DNA of 64,000 bases from Paraspadella gotoi (lineage: Eukaryota; Chaetognatha): NCBI GenBank assembly GCA_051294375.1, contig CM119268.1, positions 14,085,037 to 14,149,036 on the forward strand, in the 5' to 3' direction. A program made the translations under genes and the position numbers. The notes under the pieces are model-generated. The model searched no databases. It saw nothing but the letters and a program-made list of their open reading frames with translations, and had not been told where the DNA came from. Shown here one piece after another: positions 37,430 through 53,805 of the stretch. The first letter of the stretch is position 1; the number at the start of each line of letters is the position of its first letter.

Positions 37430-38201
37430 GGAGCCGGCTTGTAATTGCTTTGTCTTGAAGGCGGCTTTGGGATGGCGAAGAAGATGTCCGTCTTTGAGTT
37501 GTCCCTTCGCATCCACAGCCAGATGACCCAGGCCATGGCCAACACGAAGGCTAGCGTGTAGATTGTAGCCAAAATAATGATCAGCGTAAAAATCGGAACT
37601 CCTAATTATAAATGGTAGTGTGGTTGATAATTTTTTTTCTCAATTAATTTATTAATTAATTTATTAATTAATTTCTTTCTTTCGTTCTTTCGTTCTTTCT
37701 TTCTTTCTTTCTTTCTTTGCCATCTTTACCTCCGTATGGCTCTCCCCCAGTCTGCTTCCTCTTCCTCTTATCCCCGCACGTCTTCCCCTCGAATCCCCCA
37801 GGACAGATGCAGTAGAAATCACCGGGGATATCTTCGCAGGTGCCGAAGTTGAGGCAGGGCTTCAACCTGTCGCACTCGCGGATGAGACGATGCTGCAGTC
37901 TTGGCCGGTATAACCGTCTCTGCAGATGCAGCCGAAGCCTAAGCGGATCAAAACCGAGGCGTCATCGAAACCCTCGCTTCGTTCTCTAGACCTTACCACC
38001 AGTTAGCGTCTAACTCACCCTTTCCGCCCCTATGGTTTCTCCTCCGCTGAGCGAGTACTCTTTCCCGACGACCTTGTCCACGCACTGGCCAGAGTTGCAG
38101 GGCAGACGCACCTTGGGATCCGGATGCCAACACTCGTTGATGTGGTCCCTGATGCATTTGTCCACGCTCAACTCTTCTCCGTCACGTTGGTGCCCTCGAT
38201 A
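37430..38201 (-). CDS. 3' exons of the DSL/EGF Notch-ligand-like gene (copy A): EGF repeats, membrane helix, short tail
   Basis: Minus-strand exons 38201-38019, 37938-37730 and 37601-37430. They encode Cys-rich segments (LPCNSGQCVDKVVG; GFGCICRDGYTGQDC; LKPCLNFGTCEDIPGDFYCI), then a transmembrane helix (FTLIIILATIYTLAFVLAM) and a basic tail of about 35 residues ending APVY. The EGF frame breaks twice: before ELSVDKC and between GYTGQDC and ECDRL. Both breaks are also in copies B and C. This is probably the genuine 3' end of the gene whose 5' half is at 56039-57870. Copy B carries the same exons plus two more upstream. Confidence 0.7.
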
Positions 38202-38308
38202 CTGGGAATGGCCAGTGGGGGGGGGAGTGGAGGAAAGGTGGAAGGGAGAAGCGTGAAATGAAGTAGTGGCGAGAAAGCAGTCATTTATATCTGTAAAGGC
38301 GTCCGGAC

Positions 38309-38409
<101 letters not shown>

Positions 38410-38572
38410 TGTTGTCCGGGGTCAAGTAGAATCCAAATTAATTCCCTTCAATTCAATTTTCTCTCTCTTTACAACTCACTCCGAATCTACCTTTTTTTAC
38501 ACTCACTTTGCCTCGCAGATTTCTTCGATGCAATTTTGGAATCGACACTCGTTGAGATTTTCCTCACAGTCG

Positions 38573-38597
38573 NNNNNNNNNNNNNNNNNNNNNNNNN
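38573..38597. other. Assembly gap, 25 Ns
   Basis: Exactly 25 undetermined bases. Left of it is a DSL-gene exon (sequence equivalent to 44165 in copy B); right of it the sequence jumps back to the last exon of G alpha-i (equivalent to 32965). The gap marks a join between unrelated points, not a small missing piece. Confidence 0.95.
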
Positions 38598-41500
38598 GTG
38601 ACGGATGTCATCATTCGATAACCTTCGCGACTGTGGCCTATTTTAACGTCTCCTCCCCTTCCCTTACTCATTCACAAGCAATGACTTAAATCCAAATGGC
38701 CTTTCCCCCCCCCCCCGACCTCCCGACTTCTCCGACTCCCAACCCTGCGATTTAAAGGCGAAGCGAATGTCGCGTTGAAAACTTCGACGATAATCACACC
38801 GAATCACAAAACGGATTTTTTATCCTTTCTGATAGTAGCAGTACTTTTATTTTTATTATTATTGGTTCTTAGTTTTCGTTAAGAAATGTAATACATGGTA
38901 AAGTATTGATTGGATGTTTTTTAACTCATTGTGAAAGCTTTTATACATCAAACGTGTTCGTAAGCCTTAATTAAAGATTATTTGCACTCATTTTCTTCGT
39001 TTTCGTTAAAAAATAATAACTAAATTTTCTGCACAAGATGTTTGTTGCATACGAAAAATATTTCAAATGTAATATTTTAGAGAAACGATACATATCTAAC
39101 ATTAATTGCCATGATAAAATGTTTTTAAATTCTTCTCTGGATAATACTCAAAAAACCTGCTTTATCCAGCGTAGCTGTTTTCTATTAAATATTTTCTACG
39201 TTTTGTACAGTTGTGTCGGTGATATTTTGATGATTAAAGCGCAATGTAGTTATAGTCCATTATGTCCCCTTTTTTTTGGAAATGAAATCGATAAAATGTA
39301 ATACTTTCGCATTATTTCAATTTGGTGCACGCTATCTTTTATCTAACGTGGCAAACTCGAGGACAAAAAAAATGTTTAGCCGCAATATTTTTTTACTTTA
39401 CTACTTTGAACTAACTACTCGAATGCACACGTTGATACTTTTGACCGGGCAGCTTCATAACGCTTGTTATCAATATTTTCTTAACAGTTATATAATAAAG
39501 TTGAAATCATATTGTTTTTATTCATTGTTAATAAACCGCCTCGTTTAGAAGGTGCAGCAAGTGTTCAATCCAGTTTCCTTAGAGAAAAAAAGAGAAATGT
39601 TGTTTATATTTAATATTTTTATAATAAAACAATCGTCTTTAAATGGTTTTTTTTATCCATTTTGTGACAGCGCTTCCTGAAATAATTTTGAACCTCAAAA
39701 TTTTTTTTCTTGATTCGCGCTCTTTGTCCTCACAGACAACACACAGAAAAAGCGCAGAAAAAAGGATCGCATTTCCTTTGCCAGGGTCGTAAAGTTGGAA
39801 AAGATGAAAGTCATGCTTTATGTCATTGTACTGTTAGGGTTAGAAAAGCAAACCAGTTTTGGACTGATACATTCTTGTTGCTGTTGTGTAGAAACGTCAA
39901 GTTTACGTACTCCGGGTCCTTTTTATTTCTGGATCAAATTAAATAGTCATGATGAAAAGCATTTTTGAATTTGAGCATGAGAAAAAGCGCAGGTGGGTGA
40001 AACGAGCGTGACCATTGGCAGGCTTTTGAACCGGTAACTGCTAACTGAAGGTATTCACTGGTTGGCCCAACATGGAATTTAAAAAGAACACATTTCGGTT
40101 TATTTTTCTTGGCTTGTTCCATCGCTTCAACAACGACTGGATCAAGTTTCGTGATCAGTCAGGTATTCCACCGCGGGTCGGCACTCAATGTTATAGATGG
40201 TGTAATGTTAGTTATATTTAATATTACAGTATTGCATTATGTTCACCCGCCTGTCGTGAACCGGTGGCTCATTGAGTTGTACCATCAGCCAATGACCATA
40301 TGCTCCGGGAATCGATCCCAATGGAAGATGGATGGAAGCCTGAGGACGGCCGTTACCAGCCTTGGGACCCGTTTCAATGCTGCTAAGGAGGCTCAGAAGA
40401 TACGGATAGTCTTCAGCCCACTTAGCGCCTTACCCACAGATAGACCCGGAGCATACGGGCGATATCTGGCGATATACCTTCCAGCTCGTACCAATGGCTG
40501 AGTACCAACCGAGATTTCCGCATTCTATTCCCTCACGGTGAAAGTGTGATATTATCAGTAAAAACACTGTGACATGCGGTGGTCAATTGCCTTGAGTGCC
40601 AGCTGTCGATGAGATTCATCATAGACGTCTCCTTAATTGTCATATGTGGTTTTGTGACCTTAGAGGAGGTAAAGTAAGGTTAGGTTGAAAGTAGGTCAAA
40701 GGTTTGACCGAGGTTGCATGTTATAGTTGTTCGTCCACAGTTTACTCTTTTAATCTTATGACATTCGTCAATGCCGATAACGAATTTGTCAAGGCTTCCG
40801 ATGTACGGATGCCATCCCAGTGTTTTAAAATGAATGTACGGCGGAGCCTGTCTGTGAGAGCGTCTGGTGGATTGTCTTTTATGACTTTCCCTTGTTCGTG
40901 GAACGCGTTTAGAAAATTAGACGCGCTTAAGGCCTAGGACCTTGGGGGTCGAAATTATTTTTTCAACTATAATTTATTATATTCTTTGTTTTCGAAATAT
41001 TATCTCTTAAAATTTTTATTCATGAAAGTTTTATCTTCTCTCCTAAAATCCAAAACAAAAGATTTTTTAAAAGTTTATTTTTTTTTAATCATTCATACTT
41101 CGTGCAATTGAAAGATGGTTTTTCATGAGAAATATTTTTGTTCTTAATATTTATGATAAAAATATGGGCGACTTATATTTTCATTCACAATCTGATTTGC
41201 GCAGACGAAGGCTAACACATAGCTCAATATGTCCGTATTTCATATAATATAAAAATAACAACTTTTAGTTTTGCCGCGAGCAACTCTATAACTCTCTTTT
41301 CGTGCTATTGTATCGTCTTTTATAATATTTATAACTCGGGTAATTCATCTCAATTAAGTTTATATTTGGTAGGAAGGTACATAGAGACCATAAGACATAA
41401 GACCTTAAATGTGCATATGTATCATACTTAATCAGTTATATGATTATTTGAAAAAGCGATTATTTTGACCAGAAATTTAATGTTGTATAATTTATAAAAT

Positions 41501-42249
41501 ACCGAGTCATTTAATTAACATTTGGCAGATTAAGAGTAAGATATTAGTCAATCTTTTTATGCATAAGGATCATAATATTATGTTGCAATGTGACCATGAG
41601 AACTATGGTTACGTGTTCACAAAATAAATACGGTATATTTTGTGTCAAATTTGCTTGTTTAGCCGAAACTTTGCAGATAAGTGACCAATATAGGACGTTT
41701 GTTATATATAATTATGTACGTAGTAACATTATCACCTTGAAATACACATACGAAAGTCACTGCTGCGTAACACATTGAAATTACCGTTGTTGTTTTTTGT
41801 AGTTGTAACGAGTACTCGCAGCGTAATTACGTAAAAAAGGGAAAAACGAAACTAAGATAGGGCTGCGCGAGGTAGAAATTGGGGAAAAATTCAGCGTGAT
41901 AGAACAACAGATTGCACACAAGTTAGAACGTATTTCAGAGACTCCTCTTTCTCTCGTTTGGAGAAAAAACAAATTAATTAGGTGGGTTTGACGACAATGG
42001 GACGGATTAATTGGAACCGCGTCCTGTTAGCTCCCATGTGGCTTTATACGTTTGTTTGAGAGGATGTACATAAGTCACCGTCTAATTTTCACGAGAATGA
42101 GACGAAACGTTTTAACAGAAGACTTGCGAAAAACGCACGTCACAAACGTAACTGATTAATTTTACGATGAAACTTTTTTTTACTTGTTAGACAATCGACA
42201 ATCAGACAATTAGATAGCTCTTAATACGCACATAAAAAATTAACAACTA

Positions 42250-42715
42250 CCAGTTTCCGGTCTCGTGGTCGCCGGCGCCTTTCCCTGGATGGCCAGCGTT
42301 CAGAATCATCTCTTCGGCGACGACTCTCATCATTGCGGCGGCGCCATCATCTCTGCCGCCCACTGTTTCCGATAGTCAATATTTTTTTGTCAGTTTATTT
42401 GTTTAATTTGTTGTTGTTTATTTCAAGAGGTTTAAACGGAATTAATACTGAATTTACGAACGCCAATTCTTGTTCGTCGAGCTCCGATCTTTACCGCGTC
42501 CTCGTCGGCACCAACAGCCTCGTCGAGGGCAGCGGGCAGAAGCATCATTCGATCGATAACCTCACTCACTCACTCGCTCACCCACAACCAACCATTCCCA
42601 GATTACGGCCCAAATGAAGCCGGGCGTCTACTCCTCTGTCGCCGCCGATCTGATGTGGCTACGAGACGATCAAGGGTTTTGTATGCAGAAAATTATTTGT
42701 AATATTTTATGTACT
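42250..42715 (+). pseudogene. Trypsin-like serine protease fragment (copy B)
   Basis: Near-identical duplicate of 36657-37122, including GAFPWMASVQ, CGGAIISAAHCF and the terminal KPGVYSSVAAD block. It differs by a few bases, such as a lost CA in the CTCACCCACAACC tract. Not an independent gene. Confidence 0.6.
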
Positions 42716-43017
42716 TAATTATAATTTACATTTCTAATCATATACATCGACGAAATATACAGCGAACTGTAACATTATTTGTACATAAAAAGATAATACC
42801 GATAAATATTAGAAGCCACGCATAAAATTGATTATAAAAGGGCAGGGATCTTTTGGATAACTCTATTGTTACGTCTAAAAATTTTAATTAAAATTGAAAT
42901 TCAGCGGTAGCTTGCAATAACGACAAGAATCTTGTGCTCGAAACAGTTCTGAAAGTGTATTGAATTTTGAATCGTCAAGAAACGAAGTGATTTAACACCT
43001 AAACACCTTACGCCTTC

Positions 43018-44808
<1,791 letters not shown>

Positions 44809-44949
44809 CTACCGGGAAAGGGGATGGTGGCGGTTGTTACATGGTTAACTCTTTGCGAAAAAAAAAACCATCCAATTATCTTTTTCACCAGTTCCTATTC
44901 CCACTCCTGCATCTATTCTCTTTTCCAACCGCCACCATCCCCTTCCCGG

Positions 44950-45399
44950 TAGAAACGACTGAAGATTCGGACCCAGGAGTTCGGTGCCTCAACGGCGGAA
45001 CTTGCCGGGACGGCGTCGGCGCCTTCCACTCGGACTGCGCGCCCGGTTACGCGGGGCCACGATGCAACTCATCCGGTCCCTGCTTTAACTACTGCAACGG
45101 GGGATCGTGCCAACTGCTGCGCGAAGGGCCGCCGAATGCGACGCCTTCGTCTGCAGATGCGAATGTCCGGTGAGTCATTTTTTATTATATATCGCGGAAA
45201 CGTGCTGCAGTGCTGCACCATGTGACTTTGTGTGCAATTTCATACTTGTGTTGTCACGTGGTCAAATTCTATCACATTACCAGAAAGTCATTGCAAATAT
45301 CTCATTTAATTCTGATTTACAGGTGTGATAATTAGTGATAGAATATGTACCACGTCTTAATTCCTCTCTCTCCTCTCTCTCTCTCTCTCTCTCCTCTCT

Positions 45400-45439
<40 letters not shown>

Positions 45440-45783
45440 CAGTCGGCTTCACGGGCGCTCGTTGCGAAACGGACATCACGCACGTGCGCCACACTGCGCC
45501 CGTGCCCTTCGAATCACGCCACGTGCGTCAACACGCCGGGATCATTCAAGTGCACGTGCGACAAACGTTCACGGGCCGACTGTGAGGAAAATTCAACGAG
45601 TGTCGATTCCAAATTGCATCGAAGAAATCTGCGAGGCAAAGTGAGTGTAAAAAAGGTAGATTCGGAGAGAGTGTAAAGAGAGAGAAAATTGAATTGAAGG
45701 GAATTAATTGATTCTACTTGACCCCGGACAACATCGCCTGAAGAAGAAGGAGAGGAGAGAGAGGGAGAGAGAGAGAGAGAGAT

Positions 45784-45842
<59 letters not shown>

Positions 45843-46745
45843 AGAGATTAGTCCGGACGCCTTTACAGAATATAAATGACTGCTTTCTCGCCACTACTTC
45901 ATTTCACGCTTCTCCCTTCCACCTTTCCTCCACTCCCCCCCCCACTGGCCATTCCCAGTATCGAGGGCACCAACGTGACGAGAAAGAGTTGAGCGTGGAC
46001 AAATGCATCAGGGACCACATCAACGGGTGTTGGCATCGGATCCCAAGGTGCGTCTGCCCTGCAACTCTGGCCAGTGCGTGGACAAGGTCGTCGGGAAAGA
46101 GTACTCGCTCAGCGGAGGAGAAACCATAGGCGGCGGAAAGGGTGAGTTAGACGCTAACTTGGTGGTAAGGTCTAGAGAACGAAGCGAGGGTTCGATGACG
46201 CCTCGGTTTTGATCCGCTTAGGCTTCGGCTGCATCTGCAGAGACGGTTATACCGGCCAAGACTGCAGCATCGTCTCATCCGCGAGTGCGACAGGTTGAAG
46301 CCCTGCCTCAACTTCGGCACTGCGAAGATATCCCCGGTGATTTCTACTGCATCTGTCCTGGGGGATTCGAGGGAAGACGTGGCGGGATAAGAGGAAGAGG
46401 AAGCAGACTGGGGGAGAGCCATACGGAGGTAAGATGGCAAAGAAAGAAAGAAAGAAAGAAAGAACGAAAGAACGAACAAGAAAGAAATTAATTAATAAAT
46501 TAATTAATAAATTAATGAGAAAAAAAATTATCAACCACACTACCATTTATAATTAGGAGTTCCGATTTTTACGCTGATCATTATTTTGGCTACAATCTAC
46601 ACGCTAGCCTTCGTGTTGGCCATGGCCTGGGTCATCTGGCTGTGGATGCGAAGGGACAACTCAAAGACGGACATCTTCTTCGCCATCCCAAAGCCGCCTT
46701 CAAGACAAAGCAATTACAATGCCGGCTCCAGTGTATTAAGAAGGC
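44950..46745 (+). pseudogene. Inverted, error-laden copy of DSL-gene EGF/TM exons (copy C)
   Basis: Same exons as 43018-44808 on the opposite strand: VRCLNGGTCRD at about 44980, GFTGARCE-like at 45445, CNSGQCVDKVVGKEY at about 46065, CEDIPGDFYCICPGG at about 46325, membrane helix at 46560-46640. Many one-base changes break the frames, including loss of the DIDEC motif. Treat as an artefactual duplicate. Confidence 0.75.
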
Positions 46746-47109
46746 GTAAGGTGTTTAGGTGTTAAATCACTTCGTTTCTTGACGATTCAAAATTCAATAC
46801 ACTTTCAGAACTGTTTCGAGCACAAGATTCTTGTCGTTATTGCAAGCTACCGCTGAATTTCAATTTTATTAAAATTTTTTAGACGTAACAATAGAGTTAT
46901 CCAAAAGATCCCTGCCCTTTTATAATCAATTTTATGCGTGGCTTCTAATATTTATCGGTATTATCTTTTTATGTACAAATAATTGTACAGTTCGCTGTAT
47001 ATTTCGTCGATGTATATGATTAGAAATGTAAATTATATTAAGTACATAAAATATTACAAATAATTTTCTGCATACAAAACCCTTGATCGTCTCGTAGCCA
47101 CATCAGATC

Positions 47110-47500
47110 GGCGGCGACAGAGGAGTAGACGCTCCGGCTCTTTGGGCCGTAATCTGGGAATGGTTGGTTGTGGGTGAGCGAGTGAGTGAGTGAGGTTATC
47201 GATCGAATGATGCTTCTGCCCGCTGCCCTCGACGAGGCTGTTGGTGCCGACGAGGACGCGGTAAAGATCGGAGCTCGACGAACAAGAATTGGCGTTCGTA
47301 AATTCAGTATTAATTCCGTTTAAACCTCTTGAAATAAACAACAACAAATAAACAAATAAACTGACAAAAAAATATTGACTATCGGAAACAGTGGGCGGCA
47401 GAGATGATGCGCCGCCGCAATGATGAGAGTCGTCGCCGAAGAGATGATTCTGAACGCTGGCCATCCAGGAAAGGCGCCGGCGACCACGAGACCGGAAACT
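47110..47500 (-). pseudogene. Inverted copy of the protease fragment (copy C)
   Basis: Reverse-complement duplicate of 36657-37122. The His exon ends near 47385 and the C-terminal block lies near 47110-47145. The tract before AAHC has lost bases, so the frame shifts within CGGA. Confidence 0.55.
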
Positions 47501-50500
47501 GGTAGTTGTTAATTTTTTATGTGCGTATTAAGAGCTATCTAATTGTCTGATTGTCGATTGTCTAACAAGTAAAAAAAAGTTTTCATCGTAAAATTAATCA
47601 GTTACGTTTGTGACGTGCGTTTTTCGCAAGTCTTCTGTTAAAACGTTTCGTCTCATTCTCGTGAAAATTAGACGTGTGACTTATGTACATCCTCTCAAAC
47701 AAACGTATAAAGCCACATGGAGCTAACAGGACGCGTTCCAATTAATCCGTCCCATTGTCGTCAAACCCACCTAATTAATTTGTTTTTTCTCCAAACGAGA
47801 GAAAGAGTGAGTCTCTGAAATACGTTCTAACTTGTGTGCAATCTGTTTGTTCTATCACGCTGAATTTTTCCCCAATTTCTACCTCGCGCAGCCCTATCTT
47901 AGTTTCGTTTTTCCCTTTTTTACGTAATTACGCTGCGAGTACTCGTTACAACTACAAAAAACAACAACGGTAATTTCAATGTGTTACGCAGCAGTGACTT
48001 TACCGTATGTGTGTATTTCAAGGTGATAATGTTACTACGTACATAATTATATATAACAAACGTCCTATATTGGTCACTTATCTGCAAAGTTTCGGCTAAA
48101 CAAGCAAATTTTGACACAAAATATACCGTATTTATTTTGTGAACACGTAACCATAGTTCTTCATGGTCACATTGCAACTTAGCAATAAAAAGATTTGACT
48201 AATATCTTACTCTTAATCTGCCAAATGTTAATTAAATGACTCGGTATTTTATAAATTATACAACATTAAATTTCTGGTCAAATAATCGCTTTTTCAAATA
48301 TCATATAACTGATTAAGTATGATACAATATGCACATTTAAGGTCTTATGTCTTATGGTCTCTATGTACCTTCCTACCAAATATAAACTTAATTGAGATGA
48401 TATTACCCGAGTTATAAATATTATAAAAGACGATACAATAGCACGAAAAGAGAGTTATAGAGTTGCTCGCGGCAAAAACTAAAAGTTGTTATTTTATAAT
48501 TATATGAAATACGGACATATTGAGCTATGTGTTAGCCTTCGTCTGCGCAAATCAGATTGTGAATGAAAATATAAGTCGCCCTATTTTTATCATAAATATT
48601 AAGAAACAAAAATATTTCTATGAAAACCATCTTTCAATTGCACGATGTATGAATGATTAAAAAAAAATAAACTTTTAAAAAATCTTTTGTTTTGGATTTT
48701 AGGAGAGAAGATAAAACTTTCATGAATAAAAATTTTAAGAGATAATATTTCGAAAACACAAGAATATAATAAATTATAGTTGAAAAATAATTTCGACCCC
48801 CAAGGTCCTAGGCCTTAAGCGCGTCTAATTTTCTAAACGCGTTCCACGAACAAGGAAAGTCATAAAAGACAATCCACCAGACGCTCTCACAGACAGGCTC
48901 CGCCGTGCATTCATTTTTAAAACACTGGGATGGCATCCGTACATCGGAAGCTTGACAAATTCGTTATCGGCATTGACGAATGTCATAAGATTAAAAGAGT
49001 AAACTGTGGACGAACAACTATAAACATGCAACCTCGGTCAAACCTTTGACCTTACTTTCAACCTAACCTTACTTTACCTCCCTCTTTAAGGTCACAAAAC
49101 CACATATGACAATTAAGGAGACGTCTATGATGAATCTCATCGACAGCTGGCACTCAAGGCAATTGACCCACCGCATGTCACAGTGTTTTTACTGATAATA
49201 TCACACTTTCACCGTGAGGGAATAGAATGCGGAAATCTCGGTTGGTACTCAGCCATTGGCTACGAGCTGGAAGGTATATCGCCAGAATATCGCCCGTATG
49301 CTCGGGTCTATCTGTGGGTAAGGCGCTAAGTGGGCTGAAGACTATCCGTATCTTCTGAGCCTCCTTAGCAGCATTGAAACGGGTCCCAAGGCTGGTAACG
49401 GCCGTCCTCAGGCTTTCCATCCATCTTCCATTGGGATCGATCCCGGAGCATATGGTCATTGGCTGATGGTACAACTCAATGAGCCACCGGTTCACGACAG
49501 GCGGCGGGTGAACATAATGCAATACTGTAATATTAAATATAACTAACATTACACCATCTATAACATTGAGTGGTGGAATACCTGACTGATCGACGAAACT
49601 TGATCCAGTCGTTGTTGAAGCGATGGAACAAGCCAAGAAAAATAAACCGAAATGTGTTCTTTTTAATTCCATGTTGGGCCAACCAGTGAATACCTTCAGT
49701 TAGCAGTTACCGGTTCAAAGCCTGCCAATGGTCACGCTCGTTTCACCCACCTGCGCTTTTCTTTCATGCTCAAATTCAAAATGCTTTTCATCATGACTAT
49801 TTAATTTGATCCAGAAATAAAAAGGACCCGGAGTACGTAAACTTGACGTTTCTACACAACAGCAACAAGAATGTATCAGTCCAGAAAACTGGTTTGCTTT
49901 TCTAACCCTAACAGTACAATGACATAAGCATGACTTTCATCTTTTCCAACTTTACGACCCTGGCAAAGGAAATGCGATCCTTTTCTTCTGCGCTTTTTCT
50001 GTGTGTTGTCTGTGAGGACAAAGAGCGGCCGAATCAAGAAAAAAAATTTTGAGGTTCAAAATTATTTCAGGAAGCGCTGTCACAAATGGATAAAAAAAAC
50101 CATTTAAAGACGATTGTTTTATTATAAAAATATTAAATATAAACAACATTTCTCTTTTTTTCTCTAAGGAAACTGGATTGAACACTTGCTGCACCTTCTA
50201 AACGAGGCGGTTTATTAACAATGGAATAAAAACAATATGATTTCAACTTATTTATATAACTGTTAAGAAAATATTGATAACAAGCGTTATGAAGCTGCCC
50301 GGTCAAAAGTATCAACGTGTGCATTCGAGTAGTTGTTCAAAGTAGTAAAGTAAAAAAATATTGCGGCTAAACATTTTTTTTTGTCCTCGAGTTTGCCACG
50401 TTAGATCAAAGATAGCGTGCACCAAATTGAATAATGCGAAAGTATTACATTTTATCGATTTCATTTCCAAAAAAAAGGGGACATAATGGACTATAACTAC

Positions 50501-51114
50501 ATTGCGCTTTAATCATCAAAATATCACCGACACAACTGTACAAAACGTAGAAAATATTTAATAGAATAAAGCTAGCGCTGGATAAAGCAGGTTTTTTGAG
50601 TATTATCCAGAGAAGAATTTAAAACATTTTATCATGGCAATTAATGTTAGATATGTATTGTTTCTCTAAAATATTACATTTGAAATATTTTTCGTATGCA
50701 ACAAACATCTTGTGCAGAAAATTTAGTTATTATTTTTTAACGAAAACGAAGAAAATGAGTGCAAATAATCTTTATTAAGGCTTACGAACACGGTTTGATG
50801 TATAAAAGCTTTCACAATGAGTTAAAAAACATCCAATCAATACTTTACCATGTATTACATTTCTTAACGAAAACTAAGACCAACTAAAATAAAAAAATAT
50901 AAGTACTGCTACCTTATCAGAAAGGATAAAAATCCGTTTTGTGATTCGGTGTGATTATCGTCGAAGTTTTCAACGCGACATTCGCTTCGCCTTTAAATCG
51001 CAGGGTTGGGAGGTCGGAAGTCGGGAGGTCGGGGGGGGGGGGAAAGGCCATTTGGATTTAAGTCATGTGCTTGTGAATGAGTAAGGGAAGGGGAGGAGAC
51101 TTAAAATAGGCCAC

Positions 51115-52790
51115 AGTCGCGAAGGTTATCAGATGATTGTGGAATACCGCCACGGCGTCGTGCATACGAACTACAGTAGAATAAAGTTAATGATTAGTAC
51201 AAACTGACCACAAATAAAAAATCCGAAAGAACACGGATGTGCGACCCACCTCAATGTGAGACTCTCAGGCACAGGTGAAATGAGTGTAAATTTCTTTGTG
51301 TCCTTCCTTCGGTTAAGGTCTCTGAACCTTGAGTCGGGTATATGATCCAGAGGCATCCTCGTACGTGTTCGGTCCTTTACGAGAGTCGACGACAAATAAT
51401 ATACAAATCCTTCATTATCATTCAAAATCATCAAATTCCTGATGTCATTCTTTCATGACGCATCACTTCACAAAATCAAAGATTATTACCGGAGAAATTC
51501 GGGAAGCAAAACAGTGAGCGGCGACGAACGGATCTTTTCGGGAACAAAGATCCTTCTTGTTAAGAAAAAGGATGATGGAGGTGTTGTAACTCATTTGTTG
51601 CTTTGCACTGATCGAAATCAAAAGTCGTAAGACTCTCGGTGCATTTCGTGTATATTTACGGGGAAAAAAGACTTCATTGTTTTCATTAAAAAAAAAAATT
51701 AATATATATCCGGTGTTCTGAAAAAAACATAAAATGGGCACTCATCAACTAGAATAGAGACAATTCCGCCTTCCCTCGATACTCTGGGTTGGGAGAAAAC
51801 GCTTCTAAAAGGCGTCAAACCAATCCCCCTCGTCAAAAATCTTGACTTCGAAGTTCAAAGTATCAAACTGTTTCCGTCCTCGAAATTCTGACGAGTGACG
51901 ACTGAGAAAAATATTGAGGGAATCAGGGTTTAGAGGAACCTGGAGGACACGGAATGGTTCCGATTCCACAAAACCAAAAAAGAAAATACTGTCGCTCCCT
52001 ACATTAATTATTTATCTTTTCCAAATATCCATCACGAGGTCGACGATGGAACTCGAATTTCGCCTCTCCCTCGCTTACCGGTTTTGAGTATTCTCGCTAA
52101 TTTCTTCCCGGATCCAAATTCAGGACCAATTTAGCCCAATTTTTTTTCATTAAGTTAACCGCGGTTTATGAGGTAATTAATAAAATATGAACATAGCGAG
52201 AAGGGGGGTAAGGTTAATAGAGGAAAATGGAATTATTAGGAAAAGGAGGGAGAAGAATAAGAAATCTACGAAATTTTAAATATTTAATGGTTACCATCTG
52301 GCGGAGAATTAAAGACTCGAAGAGAAAAGCCAAGTTAGAACCAAACTACGCGCGTAACTTTGCGCCGCTCCTTGGCCGAGAAAAAGTCGTTAGAACGGGA
52401 AACAAAAAGCTGATACTTTTTTTTGTAACACCTTTCATTTCTTCGTCTTCCGCCAACATCAAGTCGTAGCGCACTCAACGCTACGCAGAAAATAATCGAT
52501 GTGACGCCTGGAATAAAAAAACATGCAGAAATTCAAGCATTGCATACGTAGCAATCGGTGACCAGCAACGAGCTCAAGCAAGAGGAGGACGAGACAGACC
52601 TTCGAAACAGTGGATCCAACTTCTTTCCGTTCGCTCCTCTGACCTCCGACGTTCGAACATCTGAAGTTGAGAGATCCTTGAAGGTGAAGTTCTGTCTTCG
52701 ATGATTCCCGTCGTCTTCACCCCGTGCGAGGACATCTTGCTGCCGTGGGCACGTAGCTTGCGGGCCTCGAAATCCTGACAAGCAATTGCG
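51115..52790 (-). pseudogene. Inverted broken copy of G alpha-i exons 4-8 (copy C)
   Basis: Recognisable pieces on the minus strand: exon 4 (PTCPRQQDVL, then FRGANGKK) near 52605-52775, exon 5 near 52437-52510, exon 6 ([14 protein letters not shown]-like) near 51500-51650, exon 7 ([17 protein letters not shown]) near 51256-51380, exon 8 near 51115-51178. Every exon carries indels. The intact gene is at 26291-33015. Confidence 0.8.
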
Positions 52791-53437
52791 GGAATTTCTG
52801 AATCTGATTCGGGTTATCTCAAAATGGCTCTATATGCATTATGAAACAAAATGAAATGGCTTAATGAGAAAGATAAATCCAACGTAATTAAAAAAAAGGA
52901 AAAACAGGCAGGATGTTTGTTGGAACTAGGGAAATATCACAGGAAGTCTAATCATTTTACGCAACCTCCCTTGATTCCCAAACTTTTCGCTCATTCTTTC
53001 AATTGAAATCAAAGAGCTAATTTTTAACAAAAACAAGCGTTATCAGTTCCGATAATCGAATGTCAAACTTCCCTATTTTTTCCCCAAAACATTCAAAAAA
53101 GAAGATGAAACTTTCATTATGTTACATTAAGAGCCAGGTAGAATTTCACGAGCTCTCTCTCGCGCGCGAAGGAGAACGATATATTCCCCGACCTCGTTCT
53201 CTCTCCGCCGCGATTCTCTTCCCCTTTGCTTCCTTATGCCTCCGAAAAAAAAAAAAAAAGAAAAAAAAAAAGAAGAAAACGCCTCGCGCGACAAACTTCC
53301 GCAGCTTCTTCCGCCGTTCAACGCGAGCCATACTGTGAATCCCGCGAGTTAATGCCATTAATTCGATAGCGCTGCGAATTTTGTTAAAAATATTTTTTCA
53401 CAAAAAAACATCTAATTTCATTTACAAGCAGAAATTG

Positions 53438-53486
53438 AAAAAAAAAAAAAAAAAAAAATAAAAAAAAAAAAAAAAAAAAAAAAAAT
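53438..53486. repeat. Expanded poly(A) runs absent from copy A
   Basis: About 48 bases nearly all A, where the matching place in copy A (near 30705-30742 on the other strand) has only short A/T runs. Typical of homopolymer over-calling or polymerase slippage in raw long reads. Confidence 0.7.
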
Positions 53487-53805
53487 TATTGGCTATCCGG
53501 ATTAAAATTTGTTTTTACAGCGTCAAAAAGATTAATTGCGAGTTGGCTTTAAAAAAAAATCGATTATCGCTATTTCGTATGTGTAGTATTTAAACTATAT
53601 ATTATATAAAATATTGAAATAATATTCTCAAATAAGGTGCAATTTAAAAGAAAAATTGACTGTCTAATTTTATTCAAAAATTTCATTCGGCATTTTTAAA
53701 AAGATATTTCTCGTATTGTAAATTATTTTCATGTAAGATTATTTACAAATTATTTTTTGTAATTTATTTCGAAATGGAAAAATCATAAAATAAAAACATA
53801 AAACC

